In this document: piece after piece, positions 13,175-25,374 of the stretch
Position numbering within the stretch: the first letter of the stretch is position 1
Layout of the letters: every line of letters starts with the position of its first letter
DNA from: Sarcophilus harrisii
Taxonomy: Eukaryota > Chordata > Mammalia > Dasyuromorphia > Dasyuridae
Direction: 5' to 3'
NCBI RefSeq assembly: GCF_902635505.1
Contig: NC_045431.1
Location: forward strand, 93,460,988 to 93,524,987
DNA length: 64,000 nucleotides
The notes under the pieces: model-generated
Told to the model about the DNA's origin: nothing
The model's database searches: none
The model's input: the letters and a program-made list of their open reading frames with translations, nothing else
Made by a program: the position numbers and the translations under genes

Positions 13175-13270
13175 TCCACTTATTAGAATGTGAGCTTCTA
13201 TGCAAGACTGATATGCCTGGTTTTTACCACAGTATTTTGCATGTAGCACTTAAATGCTTTTTAATTCATT
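13175..13270 (+). repeat. L2 3'-end fragment
   Basis: 'cttattagaatgtgagcttc' followed by 'acagtattttgcatgtagca' resembles the L2 3' end. Confidence 0.4.
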
Positions 13271-13294
13271 TGCCACATCCAGATCCTCCCTAAA

Positions 13295-13455
13295 AACCCT
13301 AATTTGGAGACAGAAGACTTGAATTTGAGACTTAAATCTGCTTATTAATACCATATAACTTTGGAAAAATAATTTCCCTTTTTATGTCTCAGTTTCTTCA
13401 TCTGCAAAATGATCTCTGAAGTCTGTTAAATCTCTTAATGATCTCTAAAGTCACT
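13295..13455 (+). repeat. MIR/CORE-SINE fragment
   Basis: 'gacagaagacttgaatttga', 'tctcagtttcttcatctgca' and 'aaaatgatctctgaagtct' follow the SINE order on the + strand. Confidence 0.5.
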
Positions 13456-13929
13456 TGAAGTAGTGACTTCTATAATCCTCACCTGTCTACATTGATCAAG
13501 TAAACTAGATACTTGCCAGATTCCTAGGCTATTTCTACTATTAAAATATGACCACAAATCATTTATATCTCTGTTTGTGATAATCATTTATGTATACGTA
13601 TAGATAGATATTTCTTAGATCTTAGGTTAGACCATATGCTTCAGTCATTAATTAAGAAGTCTCAAGCAATGATTTCTAATTATCAGTCTATATATGTAAT
13701 TCCCAACTTTTCTTTTGGAATTTAAAGATAAGTTTTTGAGTAACCTTTTTTCCTGCTGTCCTTACTAATTAATCCTTTCCCTTTTTTAAGAGGCTAACTT
13801 TAAGAATAACCTTCCATCACTCTGTTCCCTCCCCACCTCATGATCCCATACTTTGATATTATTGATGCTTTGTCATACTATTGAAAAATATAATTACCAC
13901 CTCTCATTGGATGTCTCATTTTACTATCT

Positions 13930-14060
13930 TGGATATTTGAGAATGGAATCCCTTAAAGGGCAGGAACTACTTTCTTTTTTGTCTTTGTAACTTCAGTGCC
14001 TTGCATCATGCCTCACATCAGATGCCCCTTGATAAATGTTTATTGAATTGAATCTTGCCT
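13930..14060 (+). repeat. L2 3'-end fragment
   Basis: 'aaagggcaggaactactttc', 'gcaccttgcat'-like sequence and 'gataaatgtttattgaattg' match the conserved L2 3' terminus. Confidence 0.6.
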
Positions 14061-15360
14061 TTTCCCCATCCCAAATCCCTGACAACAGTTAAACAAAACC
14101 TGCCCCATTCTATACACTCCTCATTTGGACTCAGAAGCTCATTAAAAAGCCATTCATTAATGACAGCAGTTTATGGAGTTGGAGATTTGTAGGCTAGAAG
14201 GAAAGCTAGACACCCTTGAATTCTGTAGAATGAGTAATTGCCAGGAAATGCCTGAGTTGAAATTTTATTACAAAGTACAAAAATCATTTTTAAAGTAAAA
14301 AATCCTTATATTCAAATGGGTATTGAAAAGTTTAAAGTTAACTGGCTTGTTGCCATCATTTTGGGAACCTGTTAACAATTTTTATCATGATTAGCAAAAC
14401 TCTTAGGGAGTTCCTTTTTTGAATCATATTTGATAATTGAGATTTTGTCACCAAAAGTGATTGTCTTTGTGTTAAAATATCAGTTTAAATCTCTAAGGAA
14501 CAGACTCTTGTGTTTTTAATGTTGGAATCAGGCTCTAGTGGAGGGATACTATGAAATAAGCATTGTTTGGATTCTGGTCTGCAATTAATTATTCTACTTC
14601 TTTTCTTTTCCAGATTTTGTCTTCTTGAGTTCATATTTAAACATTAATTTCATTTGTGTTTTCAATGCTTCCCACCCTCTAGAGAAACAATGAAATGAAA
14701 GCCAAAACCCCATGAAGTATAATGCTGTTCTTTAAGTCCCATTTCAAGTGATCTCTGTAGCATGAAGAGTCCTCTAATTGCCCCCAATCACTGGGTCTTT
14801 TTTCCTCGGAGCAGATATCATTCTGTGTCCTAAAACCTTCTAAAGCACATATATAACATTGTGATTTGCAATTATCTAGATTGATGTCATGTCTTCATTA
14901 AAAAATCACATAGTGGAATAGACCCTAAATATCTTCAATTTTAGCCTTTAATTCAATAATATTTCTCTCATTAATAACCTATAGCAAGAAATCATCCGAC
15001 CTCTAAAGAGGGGAAACTATTTTCTTATAGCAAATAGTAAAAGAGAGGATTTAAAAATGGTTCAGACAAACTAGCTAACCTATCAACCAGGTATAAGAGA
15101 ATTTGCAGTATTGCTCTCCCATAAATCCCTAATGTCTAAAAAAAAGAGAAAGGAGATATATTTCATGTCTCTTCTCCATTGGCAAGCTTGGCCATTATAA
15201 TTGTAGAATATTCAGATTAATTTTTTTTGTATTGTTACAATTATTACATATATTCTTGGTTTTGCATAATTTAATTTAAAGTTCATATAAATCTTCCCCT
15301 TCTTCATATTTGTTGTTTCTTACATCTATGGCCTTAACCTAAGTTTTAATCCCAACATAG
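14061..15360. other. Unassigned intergenic DNA
   Basis: No open frame or RNA gene. Possible weak L2 remnants occur near 14770-14860, but I cannot support a call. Confidence 0.4.
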
Positions 15361-15364
15361 TAGA

Positions 15365-15560
15365 ATTAAAGGAGTCAGTTTAATATAGAACGAGCACCTG
15401 ATTGATCATCAGAAGACTTGGATTCATGTTCTGGGCCTGTTATTGTACAACTGCTGGAATTCTCTCTGAAGTCAGCCTCTTTGTATCTTCTTCCCTTTAA
15501 AGAGAAGAGACTGGATTAAAATTATTTCTAATCTCAACTGCAGTGTTCTGTGACTTTTTT
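15365..15560 (+). repeat. MIR-like SINE
   Basis: 'tcagaagacttggattcatg' and 'ttctgggcctgttattgtac' followed by 'agagaagagactggatta' fit a diverged MIR on the + strand. Confidence 0.45.
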
Positions 15561-15924
15561 ATTTAAAGCCAATCTTATCCTCCTAGCCTGCCTCACTCAA
15601 ACTGGCCTTCCACTCATGATTTCCAGTTTCTGGTGTACATACCAAGACACTGCCTTATCAGGAACATCTTTGCCAATCTGGTGGCATCTATGAATCCCTT
15701 TCTAGAATGCTTTAAAAAGGCATAATATAAAACACTTAGGATAACAAAGGAAAACAACTATTTTGAAATTAAGTAAGCTATTATCTATATCTATTGATCT
15801 ATTTACTACATTCACCTATCATTTATTTCTGTCTGTTTTTTTCCCTCCCTTCGTCCCTCCCTCCTTTTCTCTCTCTTTTTTTAAGACAGGTTCATATATC
15901 TCAGGTTAAGAATCCTCAATCTAA

Positions 15925-16072
15925 TAATAGCTTTTTATTTACAAGTTATATGTATGGGTAATTTTACAGCATTGACAATTGCCAAACCTTTTGTTTCAAT
16001 TTTTCCCCTCCTTCCCCCCACCCCCTCCTCAGGATAACTAGAAGATGTTAAATATATTAAAGTATAAATTAG
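15925..16072 (-). mobile_element. Very short 5'-truncated young L1 insertion, 148 bp, with TSD
   Basis: The insert is only the last ~148 bp of a marsupial L1 3' UTR, antisense ('agctttttatttacaagtta' onward). It is bounded by a 17-bp target-site duplication: 'aagaatcctcaatctaa' at 15908-15924 and the same with one change at 16073-16089. No long poly(A) is left at the 3' end; only 'taatag' joins the duplication to the L1. It belongs to the subfamily with 'gcattgacaattgccaaacc'. Confidence 0.9.
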
Positions 16073-16110
16073 AAGAATTCTCAATCTAAAGGAAGCTTGA
16101 TCCTTTCCTT

Positions 16111-16960
16111 TTTTTTTTTTTTATATATTTTTTTATTTAATAGCTTTTTATTTACAGGATATATACATGGGTAACTTTACAGCATTAACAATTGCCAAAC
16201 CTCTTGTTCCAATTTTTCACCTCTTACCCCCCCACCCCCTCCCCTAGATGGCAGGATGACCAGTAGATGTTAAATATATTAAAATATAACTTAGATACAC
16301 AATAAGTATACATGACCAAAACATTATTTTGCTGTACAAAAAGAATCAGACTCTGAATTATTGTACAATTAGCTTGTGAAGGAAATCAAAAATGCAGGTG
16401 TGCATAAATATAGGGATTGGGAATTCAATGTAATGGTTTTTAGTCATCTCCCAGAGTTCTTTTTCTGGGCATAGCTAGTTCAGTTCATTACTGCTCCATT
16501 AGAAATGATTTGGTTGATCTCGTTGCTGAGGATGGCCTGATCCATCAGAACTGGTCATCATCTAGTATTGTTGTTGAAGTATATAATGATCTCCTGGTCC
16601 TGCTCATTTCACTCAGCATCAGTTCGTGTAAGTCTCTCCAGGCCTTTCTGAAATCATCCTGTTGGTCATTTCTTACAGAACAGTAATATTCCATAATATT
16701 CATATACCACAATTTATTCAGCCATTCTCCAACTGATGGACATCCATTCAGTTTCCAGTTTTTAGCCACTACAAAAAGGGCTGCCACAAACATTCGTGCA
16801 CATACAGGTCCCTTTCCCTTCTTTATAATCTCTTTGGGATATAATCCCAGTAGTAACACTGCTGGATCAAAGGGTATGCACAGTTTGATAATTTTTTGAG
16901 CATAGTTCCAAACTACTCTCCAAAATGGTTGGATTCGTTCACAACTCCACCAACAATGCA
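16111..16960 (-). mobile_element. Young 5'-truncated L1 insertion, 850 bp, with perfect TSD
   Basis: A perfect 15-bp duplication, 'cttgatcctttcctt', lies at 16096-16110 and 16961-16975. A poly(T) starts directly after the left copy, so the element is antisense. The minus strand from about 16959 to 16545 is one open frame for the last ~138 residues of L1 ORF2: HCWWSCERIQPFW, IPFDPAVLLLGLYPKE, CARMFVAALF, LNKLWYMNIMEYY, then a stop. The 3' UTR and poly(A) follow. The intact frame and the perfect TSD mark it as one of the youngest insertions here, but it lacks ORF1 and most of ORF2, so it cannot move by itself. Confidence 0.95.
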
Positions 16961-17104
16961 CTTGATCCTTTCCTTGTGGAGGATTTGACAGAAAACCTAA
17001 AAATTATAGACTAAGAAGAGCTGTGTTAGAGGGAATACTTACATCAATGAAATCACAGGACCATTATAATACAGAAGTAGTCAGGGTTTTATATTTCATT
17101 GTTA

Positions 17105-17305
17105 GTTTTTAGGAAGCAGTGGGCTATGGTAGAAGCGAGTCATAGGTCTGGAGTCAGAAGTCTTGAGTTCAAATTTTAGGTCTTTCCATTTATTTCCTGT
17201 GTGATGTCATTTTGCTTATTTGGACCTCAGTTTCCTCAGCTGGAAAATGAAGTAATTGAGTTAGGTGACCACTAAAATTCTTTCTAGTTCCAATTTTATG
17301 GTCAT
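17105..17305 (+). repeat. MIR/CORE-SINE
   Basis: 'ctggagtcagaagtcttgag', 'cctgtgtgatgtcattttgc', 'ctcagtttcctcagctggaa' and 'ttctagttccaattttatgg' give the full SINE order. Confidence 0.65.
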
Positions 17306-17690
17306 CTTATATTTGGCCCAGCATTCTAATATGTTTAGATGTTTTTTTAGCTAGCCTGATAATGCTAATCCATTATGATGTAATTCTCTCCTAATGCAAT
17401 TTTAAAATTTAGTAAACATTTCACTTATACTTTCATTCAATTCACTAATAGTAAGGGCAAGGACTAAGCTCTGTGACACTTTCCTCAAGAACTAGACTGC
17501 CATCTAGTTCTACACCAATCTATAACTACACTCTTGGTATCCAGTCATTCAGTTTGTTCTGAAGACAGTGAACTGTTCTCATCCAACCCATATCTATGTT
17601 GTATGCAAGAAAATCATAAAAGACTGAAATTTTTTGCTGAAATTGATGTACTGTAGATCTGTAGTATTTTGTGGTGTAGCAAACAAGTAA
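17306..17690. other. Unassigned, probably old LINE debris
   Basis: AT-rich sequence with no open frame. Possible L3/CR1-like traces near 17455-17620 are too weak to call. Confidence 0.3.
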
Positions 17691-17699
17691 TCATCTTTA

Positions 17700-17936
17700 C
17701 CAGTTGAATTCTTACCCATTATTTAAAGCCCAACTCAAATGACAACAGGATGTCTTTCTTAATATAAACATATGCACACATACTATTGGCAATTAGCTTT
17801 TGCCTTAGATCTGACTTGGGACTTTTTAATCACTTATAAAATGCTGTAACTATAGTTCATGAGGACAGTGAGAGTGCTTTTTATCTAATTTGTAACTTCC
17901 CCAGCACCTACCTACCAGAATTCTTTCCATACAGTA
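17700..17936 (+). repeat. L2 3' fragment
   Basis: 'atttaaagcccaactcaaat' and a later 'gaggacagtgagagtgcttt' are in the order expected of L2 3' ends. Confidence 0.5.
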
Positions 17937-17937
17937 A

Positions 17938-18130
17938 CACTAATAGCTAATATTTATACAGCACTTGCTATGTGCCAGACAGTTTTAAGTGTATTGCAAT
18001 TATTATCTAGTTTAATCCTCACAACCACTCTGGGAGTTAGTAAATATTATTGTTCCCAATGGGTTAAGTGACTTGCCTAGGGTCATACAACTAATAAATG
18101 TCTGAGATCAGATTTGAAATCATCTTATCA
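17938..18130 (-). repeat. MIR, nearly complete
   Basis: Reverse MIR: 'gctatgtgccagacagtttt', 'taatcctcacaaccactctg', 'gggttaagtgacttgcctag', then 'gatttgaaatcatct'. Confidence 0.75.
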
Positions 18131-18364
18131 AATGTTTGATAAGTGAATTATACTCTGTTCTTAGTATATGTAATGGAGTGAAAGAGATGGGATGAGCATC
18201 GTTCTCTTACCCCTCTGGGCATGGGATCAATTTATTAGCTAGCTTCACAAAGCATCATGTACCCAGTGAGTTCTCAATTAGTTCTAATTGATTTTGATGT
18301 TAATGAAATCAACTCCACTGGCAATAACTTTAGCCTCCGGGGCACTTTTTTATGTAGATGTATT

Positions 18365-18440
18365 TAACATATAAATAATATATATTTATGACATAATATA
18401 TATATATGTATATACACACACATACATGTGTGTATATGCT
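18365..18440. repeat. AT/AC microsatellite
   Basis: (AT)n with TATATG units passes into ACACAC and TGTGTG runs. Confidence 0.85.
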
Positions 18441-19140
18441 GTTAGCCATATGTTTGGTATAATTTCAAAGAGAGAGAAATAGAAAATGCAAATAGATTTT
18501 TTAAAAATTCCAACTAATTATCATGAAGCAATATTTGGAAACTGAACTGCTGGATTTACTTATTCTCAATAAAAACTGAGACATAGCATATCTTCCCTCG
18601 AAAGAAATTGCCCTACCATGACAAAATTAAGAATTCTGTAACCTTTCTTCCCCAACTGGAAGGTTTTCAGTTCAAGTCAGACAAGCATATTTGGGAAGAT
18701 TCAGATGAGACTCAGATAAAGCTGACTAAGGTTTTGCAACCACAGAGAAACCAGATAACCACCCAGCAATTCTCCAAAGCAGTTAGATAACTTACGAATT
18801 TATATCAAGAATTTTAACTTAAGTGAAATCTCATAAACTTGGCTAGTATAATATTCTGGTGCTGAACTCTGAAAGCATTCCATCCACTTCATTTTTCTGC
18901 CTTTCCTTTCCAGGTTTCCTTGCCAGCTCTCAGTCTTCATTTCACATTTAGCAGCCAATTCTGTGTTCAAGAATGAGGAATGGTAGGCGGATAACATATA
19001 AAATTCAGCATGCTTCTATTAAAATGGAATAACAAATCTTCATCCTTTAAGAGTGAGTTTAAATTTCAGAAATAGTCACAAATCATTTAGAACCTCAACT
19101 GGTAAATAAGAAGGTGGTAATGGGATCAAAGTGATCAAAG
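18441..19140. other. Unassigned intergenic DNA
   Basis: Short opposing open frames (18608-18790 +, 18800-18997 -) show no recognisable domain and are taken as chance. No repeat is named. Confidence 0.4.
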
Positions 19141-19149
19141 CAAGGTGTG

Positions 19150-19540
19150 AATATAAAAATGAAACTGAATATAATGGAATTCTACTGTACAATAAGAAAT
19201 GATGAAAGAATCAGTTTCAGAGGAACTTTAGAAGACTCGTATGAAATGAACTTAATTCAGAATTTATACAAGAATAACAACATGGTAAAGACAAACAACT
19301 TTGAAAGGTTTTCAGAACTCTAATGTCTAACTACACTTACAAAGGACCAATGTTGAAACATGCTACTCACCTCTTGACAAAGAGCTAGATAGACTCAAGT
19401 TGCAAAATGAGACATACATTTTTAGACATGGCCAATGGGAGAATTTGTTTTGCCTATTTATTTAAAAGATTTATGTTTCTTTTTTGTTTCTAATGTGTTT
19501 TCCTTAATATGTTCAGTAACTCCTCTTTTGTGCTTATTTT
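19150..19540 (+). repeat. L1 3' end, sense orientation
   Basis: 'ataatggaattctactgtac', 'aataagaaatgatgaaagaa', 'tgaaacatgctactcacct' and 'gacatacatttttagaca' match the end of ORF2 (NGIxLYNKK region) and the 3' UTR of an older marsupial L1. It is one of few L1 copies here on the + strand. Confidence 0.7.
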
Positions 19541-19900
19541 TAAATGTATTTATTTATTTAAAACTTAAATGCAATATAAAAACAAAATAGAGAAGGAAAA
19601 ACAGAAACAGCAAAAACAAAAAAAAATTTTATGTCCAGCAGAACATCAGGGAGGATCAAAATATGTAATAATAAGTTTCCATTTCAAGAAAGCATACATA
19701 ATAATAGAAGACATTGCACTCCTAACTGTCCATCTTTGCTTCCTTGTAGGTTTTCTTTTGTTCTCTGCTGCTTACTTTTTACTTTATTCTTTTTTTCCCT
19801 TTTCCTCCCCCCTCCTCTTCCCCAAGCAGACTGCAGTTACTTAACATTTGCAGTACATTTGCAGTTACATGACATTTATATCTATCTATCTATATTTATC

Positions 19901-19981
19901 TTTTTTTTTTTTTATTTAATAGCCTTTTATTTACAGGTTATATGCATGGTAACTTTACAGCATTAACAATTGCCAAACCTC
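19901..19981 (-). mobile_element. L1 micro-insertion, 81 bp, with 16-bp TSD
   Basis: A poly(T) and only the last ~65 bases of a young L1 3' UTR ('agccttttatttacaggtta' onward) are inserted in a (CTAT)n tract. The 16-bp duplication 'tctatctatatttatc' lies at 19885-19900 and 19982-19997. Part of the duplication is simple repeat, but the unique 'atatttatc' end supports a true TSD. It matches the same L1 subfamily as 16111-16960. Confidence 0.85.
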
Positions 19982-20009
19982 TCTATCTATATTTATCATC
20001 TATCATCTG

Positions 20010-20175
20010 TCATCTATCTATCCACACCTACACACACAAAGAAACAGACATAAGTACATATACATATATATACCCATATAAATGCACCTACATAAATACA
20101 TATACACATAAATACACACACAATTATATATATACATATACACATACATACACATACATTAAAACAATATGAATA
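20010..20175. repeat. Complex ATAC/CA microsatellite
   Basis: Dense tetra- and dinucleotide units (cata, caca, tata) with no other content. Confidence 0.85.
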
Positions 20176-20219
20176 TAGCTGACATATGATGTAGATTTTT
20201 CTCTTTAATGAATCTTTTA

Positions 20220-21760
20220 GAAATTTGTATTTGAGATCAATGATTACTACCCTTCCTAATAAATTCTATTCCTGATTACTGTTATTATAGTTGTGTTTAT
20301 CTCTTGCTTCCTATCACTGCTAGCTCTTCTATTTCTACATATTAACTTGGCTTTCTGTTACTTAACTTTCTATCTGCTTAATGCTCCACCCCATGGATTC
20401 CTCCCTTATCTTCTCCCTCAACCCTTTCCTTCCTTCTTTATCCCTTTCTCATTAATTTACATACCTTATCCCATTCCCATTGATTTATACACCCTTCTAT
20501 AGCCACTTTATCCTATTCCCTCTTCTCCCATCTAATTCCTCTGTTTTGGTTCTTGCTATCACATCTCATTCATATAGTGTAATTATAATTTTTTATGTTT
20601 TCCTAAATGGTTTTGCTTTTTAGAATTCCATCAGACTCAGCTGTACCCTAATTTTCTTCAAGACTGCACAATTACTAATATCAATTTTAGACATATGGTT
20701 TATATTTTCACATATAAAACATAAACAAATTGCCCTTTTTCAGTCCTTTGAAATTAGTCTTTGATGTTGGCTTTTATATGTTAAATTTTTTATTGAGTTC
20801 AAGTTTATTTGAGGCAAAATCCTGAAAATCTAACAGTTTGTTTAATTTCCCTTAACCAATTTTAATGTTCAAGGAATAATTTTTTTCTTTAAGACTCTGG
20901 ATCTCTTCAAATTGGTTGACTTTTTTTTTCATTGTCTTCTTAATTTTTCTTGGATTGTTATTTTTTTTTAAAGATTTTCCTCAATCAGTTGATTTTTAAA
21001 GTTGAGTTCTTTAAAATTTTTTTGGTCAGTTTGCTATTTAATATTAGTCTTTGGGGAGGGGAGGCTTTCTTTTTTTTCTTTCTTTCTTTTCTTTTTTTTT
21101 TTTTTTTTTTTTTTTTTAACTTCAGTAGCCTTCTCTTTAGAGGAACCTTGGGTCTCCCTTATTCCCATAGTAACTTTTTAAAAAAATAAAACTTAATAAT
21201 ATAATCACTTCTAGTCTTGGGTGGAGGGAAGGGATGATACCTCTGATTTTAGGTCTTCCTTCAGTTCTCCCTTCTGAGCTGGAATCCAACACTGAATTCC
21301 AACATTCTGTTAAGTGCCTGCAGCCAGAAGAATCTCTGCTCCCCTGTTTCTGCGCTTAGTGGGTGTGCTGGTTCCTTCTTGCCCAGGGCTGCTTCTCTGC
21401 AGCACAGCTGGGCCTGGCATTCCTCATCAGCCAAGGTTTTCTCAATCTTTCAGAACTTGGACCCCTTGACTCCCTAGCTGTCTGTGAGGTGAAAGTCCTT
21501 GTGGTTCAGGACTCAGAGGAAATTCAGAACTCAGCAAACCTCAGGGATTCCCTGCCTGTTGTTTCAGTGAAGCTAACCTGAGGGTTACTGGTAAAACCTC
21601 TGTCCTGGGGTCTTTTTTTCCAAGTTTTTTTTATTGTCCCCAGTTCTGTCCCCAGTCTTGTTTTTCATTCATCCATAATAATCCTGAGGTACAATTTTAT
21701 TTGTTTGTGGGGGAAATCTGGAAAGCTAAGAATTTTTTGACCTACTCTGACATCTTTGCA
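20220..21760 (-). repeat. Old L1 5' part, antisense (ORF1 region and 5' UTR)
   Basis: 20230-20560 is pyrimidine-rich sequence like the region between ORF1 and ORF2. 20800-21050 resembles the ORF1 coiled-coil coding region in reverse. 21200-21760 is GC-richer and ends 'gacctactctgacatctttg', in the manner of marsupial L1 5' UTRs. No ORF1 frame is intact. The assignment is by collinearity and composition. Confidence 0.5.
21068..21117. repeat. Poly(T)/(TTTC) tract
   Basis: Fifty bases of T with scattered C, ending in a run of more than 25 T. Confidence 0.95.
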
Positions 21761-22800
21761 CAATCTCCCCTCTTTTAGTGCTTATTTTAAGTTTATTTGT
21801 TGGTTTTATAATTTTAAAAAATGCATATTCATTTCACTTGTTTTATTCTATATTTTGTTAATGGATGTTTTTAGGAATGCAATTTTCTCAAAACCTTTTT
21901 TAAATGCATCTCAAAAAATTTGCCATGTTGTTTCATAATTACAATTTTCTTTCACATAATTACTTCTCTGATTTGTTCTTTGTACCATTCATTATTTGGT
22001 ATTTCATTGTTGATACCATTTTGTGCATCCTTTTCTTGTGCTTCCTGAAATGATTACTATTTTTGTTGCGTTATGGCTTGTAAATGATGTATTTTCCATT
22101 TCTATCTTTGTGTATTTATTGGCAATATCTTTGTGTCTTAATATATGGGATTTTTTTGGGAGAAATTTTTATATTGTGCTACGAAATTTGTTTATTCTTT
22201 TTCAGTTCCACTTAGAAGAACCATACTTTTTTTAGTATTATTTTGTCCAATAATTTGTTCAGTTTTATATTTTCCCTTTTATCTTTCTATTAATTTTTTC
22301 CAAAACAAACAGAAGGATATATGTGTTATTATCTAGTGAATTTTTTCTTGTGAATACCATGGTTAGGGCATTTGGAGCATATAAGTTTAAAAGTGATAAT
22401 GGTTTGTGTCTATGGTTCCTTTCAACAATGTAATTTCCTTTTTATCTCTATGTTGTGGATTTTTATTTTTGCTTTGTCTTATATCATGCTTGCAGTTTCT
22501 GTTTTTTGGATTCATTTGATGCAGAGTAAGCTTCCCCCCCACCTCCCCTCCCAGTCTTTCATTTGTATTCTTTGGATGTCCTTGTTTTTTAAATTGTGTG
22601 TTTTTTTTAATAAGTCATAGATTGTGGGGGTTTATTTGCTTCTCCAGTCTGTCATTTTCTTTTGTTTTATTGAATTGCATAATCCATTCCAAATTCAAAT
22701 TATGAGGATTAGATTTCTATTTTCCTCTATTTCCTCCATTATTTTCTTCTAAGTGATTTAAAACAGAGTGGTAAGGTAGGGATAAAGTTGTGCCTTCAAA
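21761..22800 (-). repeat. Old L1 endonuclease/ORF2 5' region, antisense
   Basis: Segments such as 'gcatataagtttaaaagtga', 'tatggttcctttcaacaatg' and 'taatttcctttttatctct' match the reverse of the L1 endonuclease region seen in the other copies. Heavily mutated. Confidence 0.6.
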
Positions 22801-22829
22801 AAAAGAAAGAAAAGAGAATAATTGAAGCA

Positions 22830-23070
22830 TTTTTATTTAAAAAAAATTTTTTTAGTATTTTTAAATTTTCTGTTCTAAATTTTCTCTCTCCCTTTCTCAT
22901 CCACTAAGAAGACAAATAACACAGCACCCATTATACATGTGAATTCATACAGATCACATTTGCCATATTGGAAAAAGCAAAATAAAACCCAAACCAACAA
23001 AACAAAACAAAAAAAAGAGCAAGAAAAACAAAGTAAAACAAAATGTGAAGCACTTTTAAAAAGATGCCTA
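22830..23070 (-). repeat. Old L1 3' UTR, antisense
   Basis: 'ttttctctctccctttctca', a CCACTAAGAAGACAAATAA-like segment and an A-rich interior match the oldest L1 3' UTR type in the window. Confidence 0.5.
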
Positions 23071-23459
23071 AACTAAAATCAAAAGAAGATCAGAAGGAAT
23101 CATGGCCAATCAGGCTAGCCTTAAGAGTTATGTGTTCAATTTATTGTATACTTTAAAAAAAACAAGCCAACTATACATAATAGAAATTTGCAGTTTCATG
23201 TATAACCACTTTTTATGTTGTATTGTATTTATGGAAGTACTCTTTTTTTGGTGTTTGTTAATATTAGAATTTTCCAAAGACAAGTTTTTAAAAAAGAAGG
23301 AAAAAAATAAAGTATTTTATTTGTATCTATTTAGGCATGTAGTTCCTAGGCTATAAAGACAGTCTTTCTCTTTCTCTCTCTCTCTCTTTTTAGCATATAG
23401 AAGCATATTTTTCCATTTAATTTATTATTTTTAATTGATCACCTATTTTTCTTTTAATA

Positions 23460-24375
23460 ATAGCCTTTTAATTTTTAAAGATTTCTTATTGTTAAAGCTT
23501 CTTATTTTCAAAACATATGTGAAGATAATTTTCAGTATTCACCTTTGCAAAACCTTGTGTTCCAAATTTTTCTTTTCCTTCCCCCACTTCCTTCCCTAGA
23601 CAGCAAATAATCCAATATATGTTAAACATGTGCAATTCTTCTATACATATTTTCACAGTCATTTTTCACTTATACTGCACAAGAAAATCAAACCAAAAAG
23701 GAAAAAATGGGAAAGAAAACAAAATGCAAGCAAAGAACAACAAAAAGAGTGAAAATATTATGTTGTTCAGTTCCCACAGTGTCTCTCTGGGTGCAGATGG
23801 CCCTCTCCATCACAAGATCAATGGAACTGGCTTGAATCATCTCACTGTTGAAAAGAGCCTGGTCCATCGGAATTGATCATCATGTAATCTTTCTAGTACT
23901 GTGTACAATGATCTGGCTCTACTTAATTAGCATCAGTTCATGTAAGTCTCTCCAGGCCTCTCTGGCCTGGATTTCCATCCTGCTGGTCATTTCTTACAGA
24001 ACAATAATATTCCATAACATTTATATACCATAACTTATTCAGCCATTCTCCAGCTGATGGGCATCCACTCAATTTCTAGTTTCTTTGCCATTACAAAGAG
24101 GCTGCCACAAACATTTTTGCACATGTGGGTCCCTTTCCCTCCTTTATGATCTCTTTGGAGACACTGCTGGATCTAAGAGTATATATATAGTTTGATAGCC
24201 CTTTGGGCATAGTTCCAAATTGCTCTTCAGAATGGTTGGATCAGATTACAACTCTGCCAACAATGTATTGGTGTCCCAGTTTTTCCACATTCTCTCCAAC
24301 ATTCATCATTATCTTTTCCTGTCATTTTAGCCAATCTGAGAGATGTGTAGCGGTACCTCAGAATTGATTTGCATT
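23460..24375 (-). repeat. Older L1, antisense, 3' UTR and ORF2 C-terminus
   Basis: The 3' UTR type 'cttattttcaaaacatatg' with 'ccttgtgttccaaat' is followed by 'catttcttacagaacaataa' and 'ccagctgatgggcatccac'. The ORF2 C-terminal code is recognisable on the minus strand but broken. Confidence 0.85.
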
Positions 24376-24379
24376 ATAA

Positions 24380-24905
24380 AGACAGTTTCAAAGAAGAAGT
24401 AAATCCAAAACCATTTCAGACAATCACAAAATTGTTAGAATATTTTGATGGCTAGCACTTATTTGAATATACAGTCTCAAAGATGTTCATTTAAAACCAA
24501 GCTTTGGAATTACATATTTTCAAATGATATGATATGTGGGGCACAGGCTGCTCACTTCTCTAGACCTGTTTACAGGTGTGGAGCTGCTACTTAAAGCTGG
24601 TACTTAATTGTGATACTTGTGTATAATAATATCTTTAGATTGAAGCTTGGAATAGATTTAGAGTTTTTCTTTAATGTAGGATATAACACTATGGGAGGTT
24701 CACAGGCTAATTTTCACTGAAGAACGTTGTGAATTAGATTTGGAATATTTGATGATAGAAAGATAAAAATTCTTAATGTAAATATTCTTGCCAAAGACCA
24801 CATTGGTGATTTTTGTATAGGGGAAATTAGCACAAAATGTGCCTAGGGAAAGCATCATGTTGGAGTGAGGTGGCCAGGAAAGAATTCATGTGGGTTACCA
24901 TGAAC
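24380..24905. other. Unassigned, apparently non-repetitive
   Basis: No open frame or recognised repeat. Confidence 0.4.
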
Positions 24906-24926
24906 TATCTGGTAGCTTCCTATTTT

Positions 24927-25374
24927 TTTTCTCATTTAGAACTTAATTTATTTTTAATATATAGAGTTTTATTGACAGAACACATGCATGGGTAATTTTG
25001 CAACACTGACCCTTACAATCACTTCTATTCCAACTTTTCCCCTCCTCCCCACCTCTCCTCAATGGCAGGTAGTCCAACACATGTTAAATATGTTATAGTA
25101 TATCTTAAATACAACATATGTGTATATATTTATACAGTTCTCTTGTTGCAAAAGAAAAATAGGACTTAGAAAGGTAAAAATAATCTAGGAAGAAAAATAA
25201 ACATGCAAGCAGTCCACATTTATTTTGCAGTGTTCTTTCTCTTGGTGTAGCTGATTCTGTTCATCACTGAACAACTGGAACTGAATTGGATCCTCTTGTT
25301 GCCAAAGATAACCACGTCCATCAGAATTGATCCTCATATAGTATTGTTGTTGAAGTGTATTATGATCTCCTGTA
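24927..25374 (-). mobile_element. 5'-truncated L1 insertion with imperfect TSD
   Basis: L1 3' UTR and ORF2 end in antisense. The flanks carry a 15-bp duplication with two differences: 'gtagcttcctatttt' at 24912-24926 and 'gtagcatcttatttt' at 25375-25389. It is intermediate in age between the youngest and oldest L1 copies in the window. Confidence 0.85.

Noticed and set aside
16545-16959. A 138-residue open frame as a host gene
   Set aside because: It is the C-terminal end of L1 ORF2 inside a TSD-bounded insertion.
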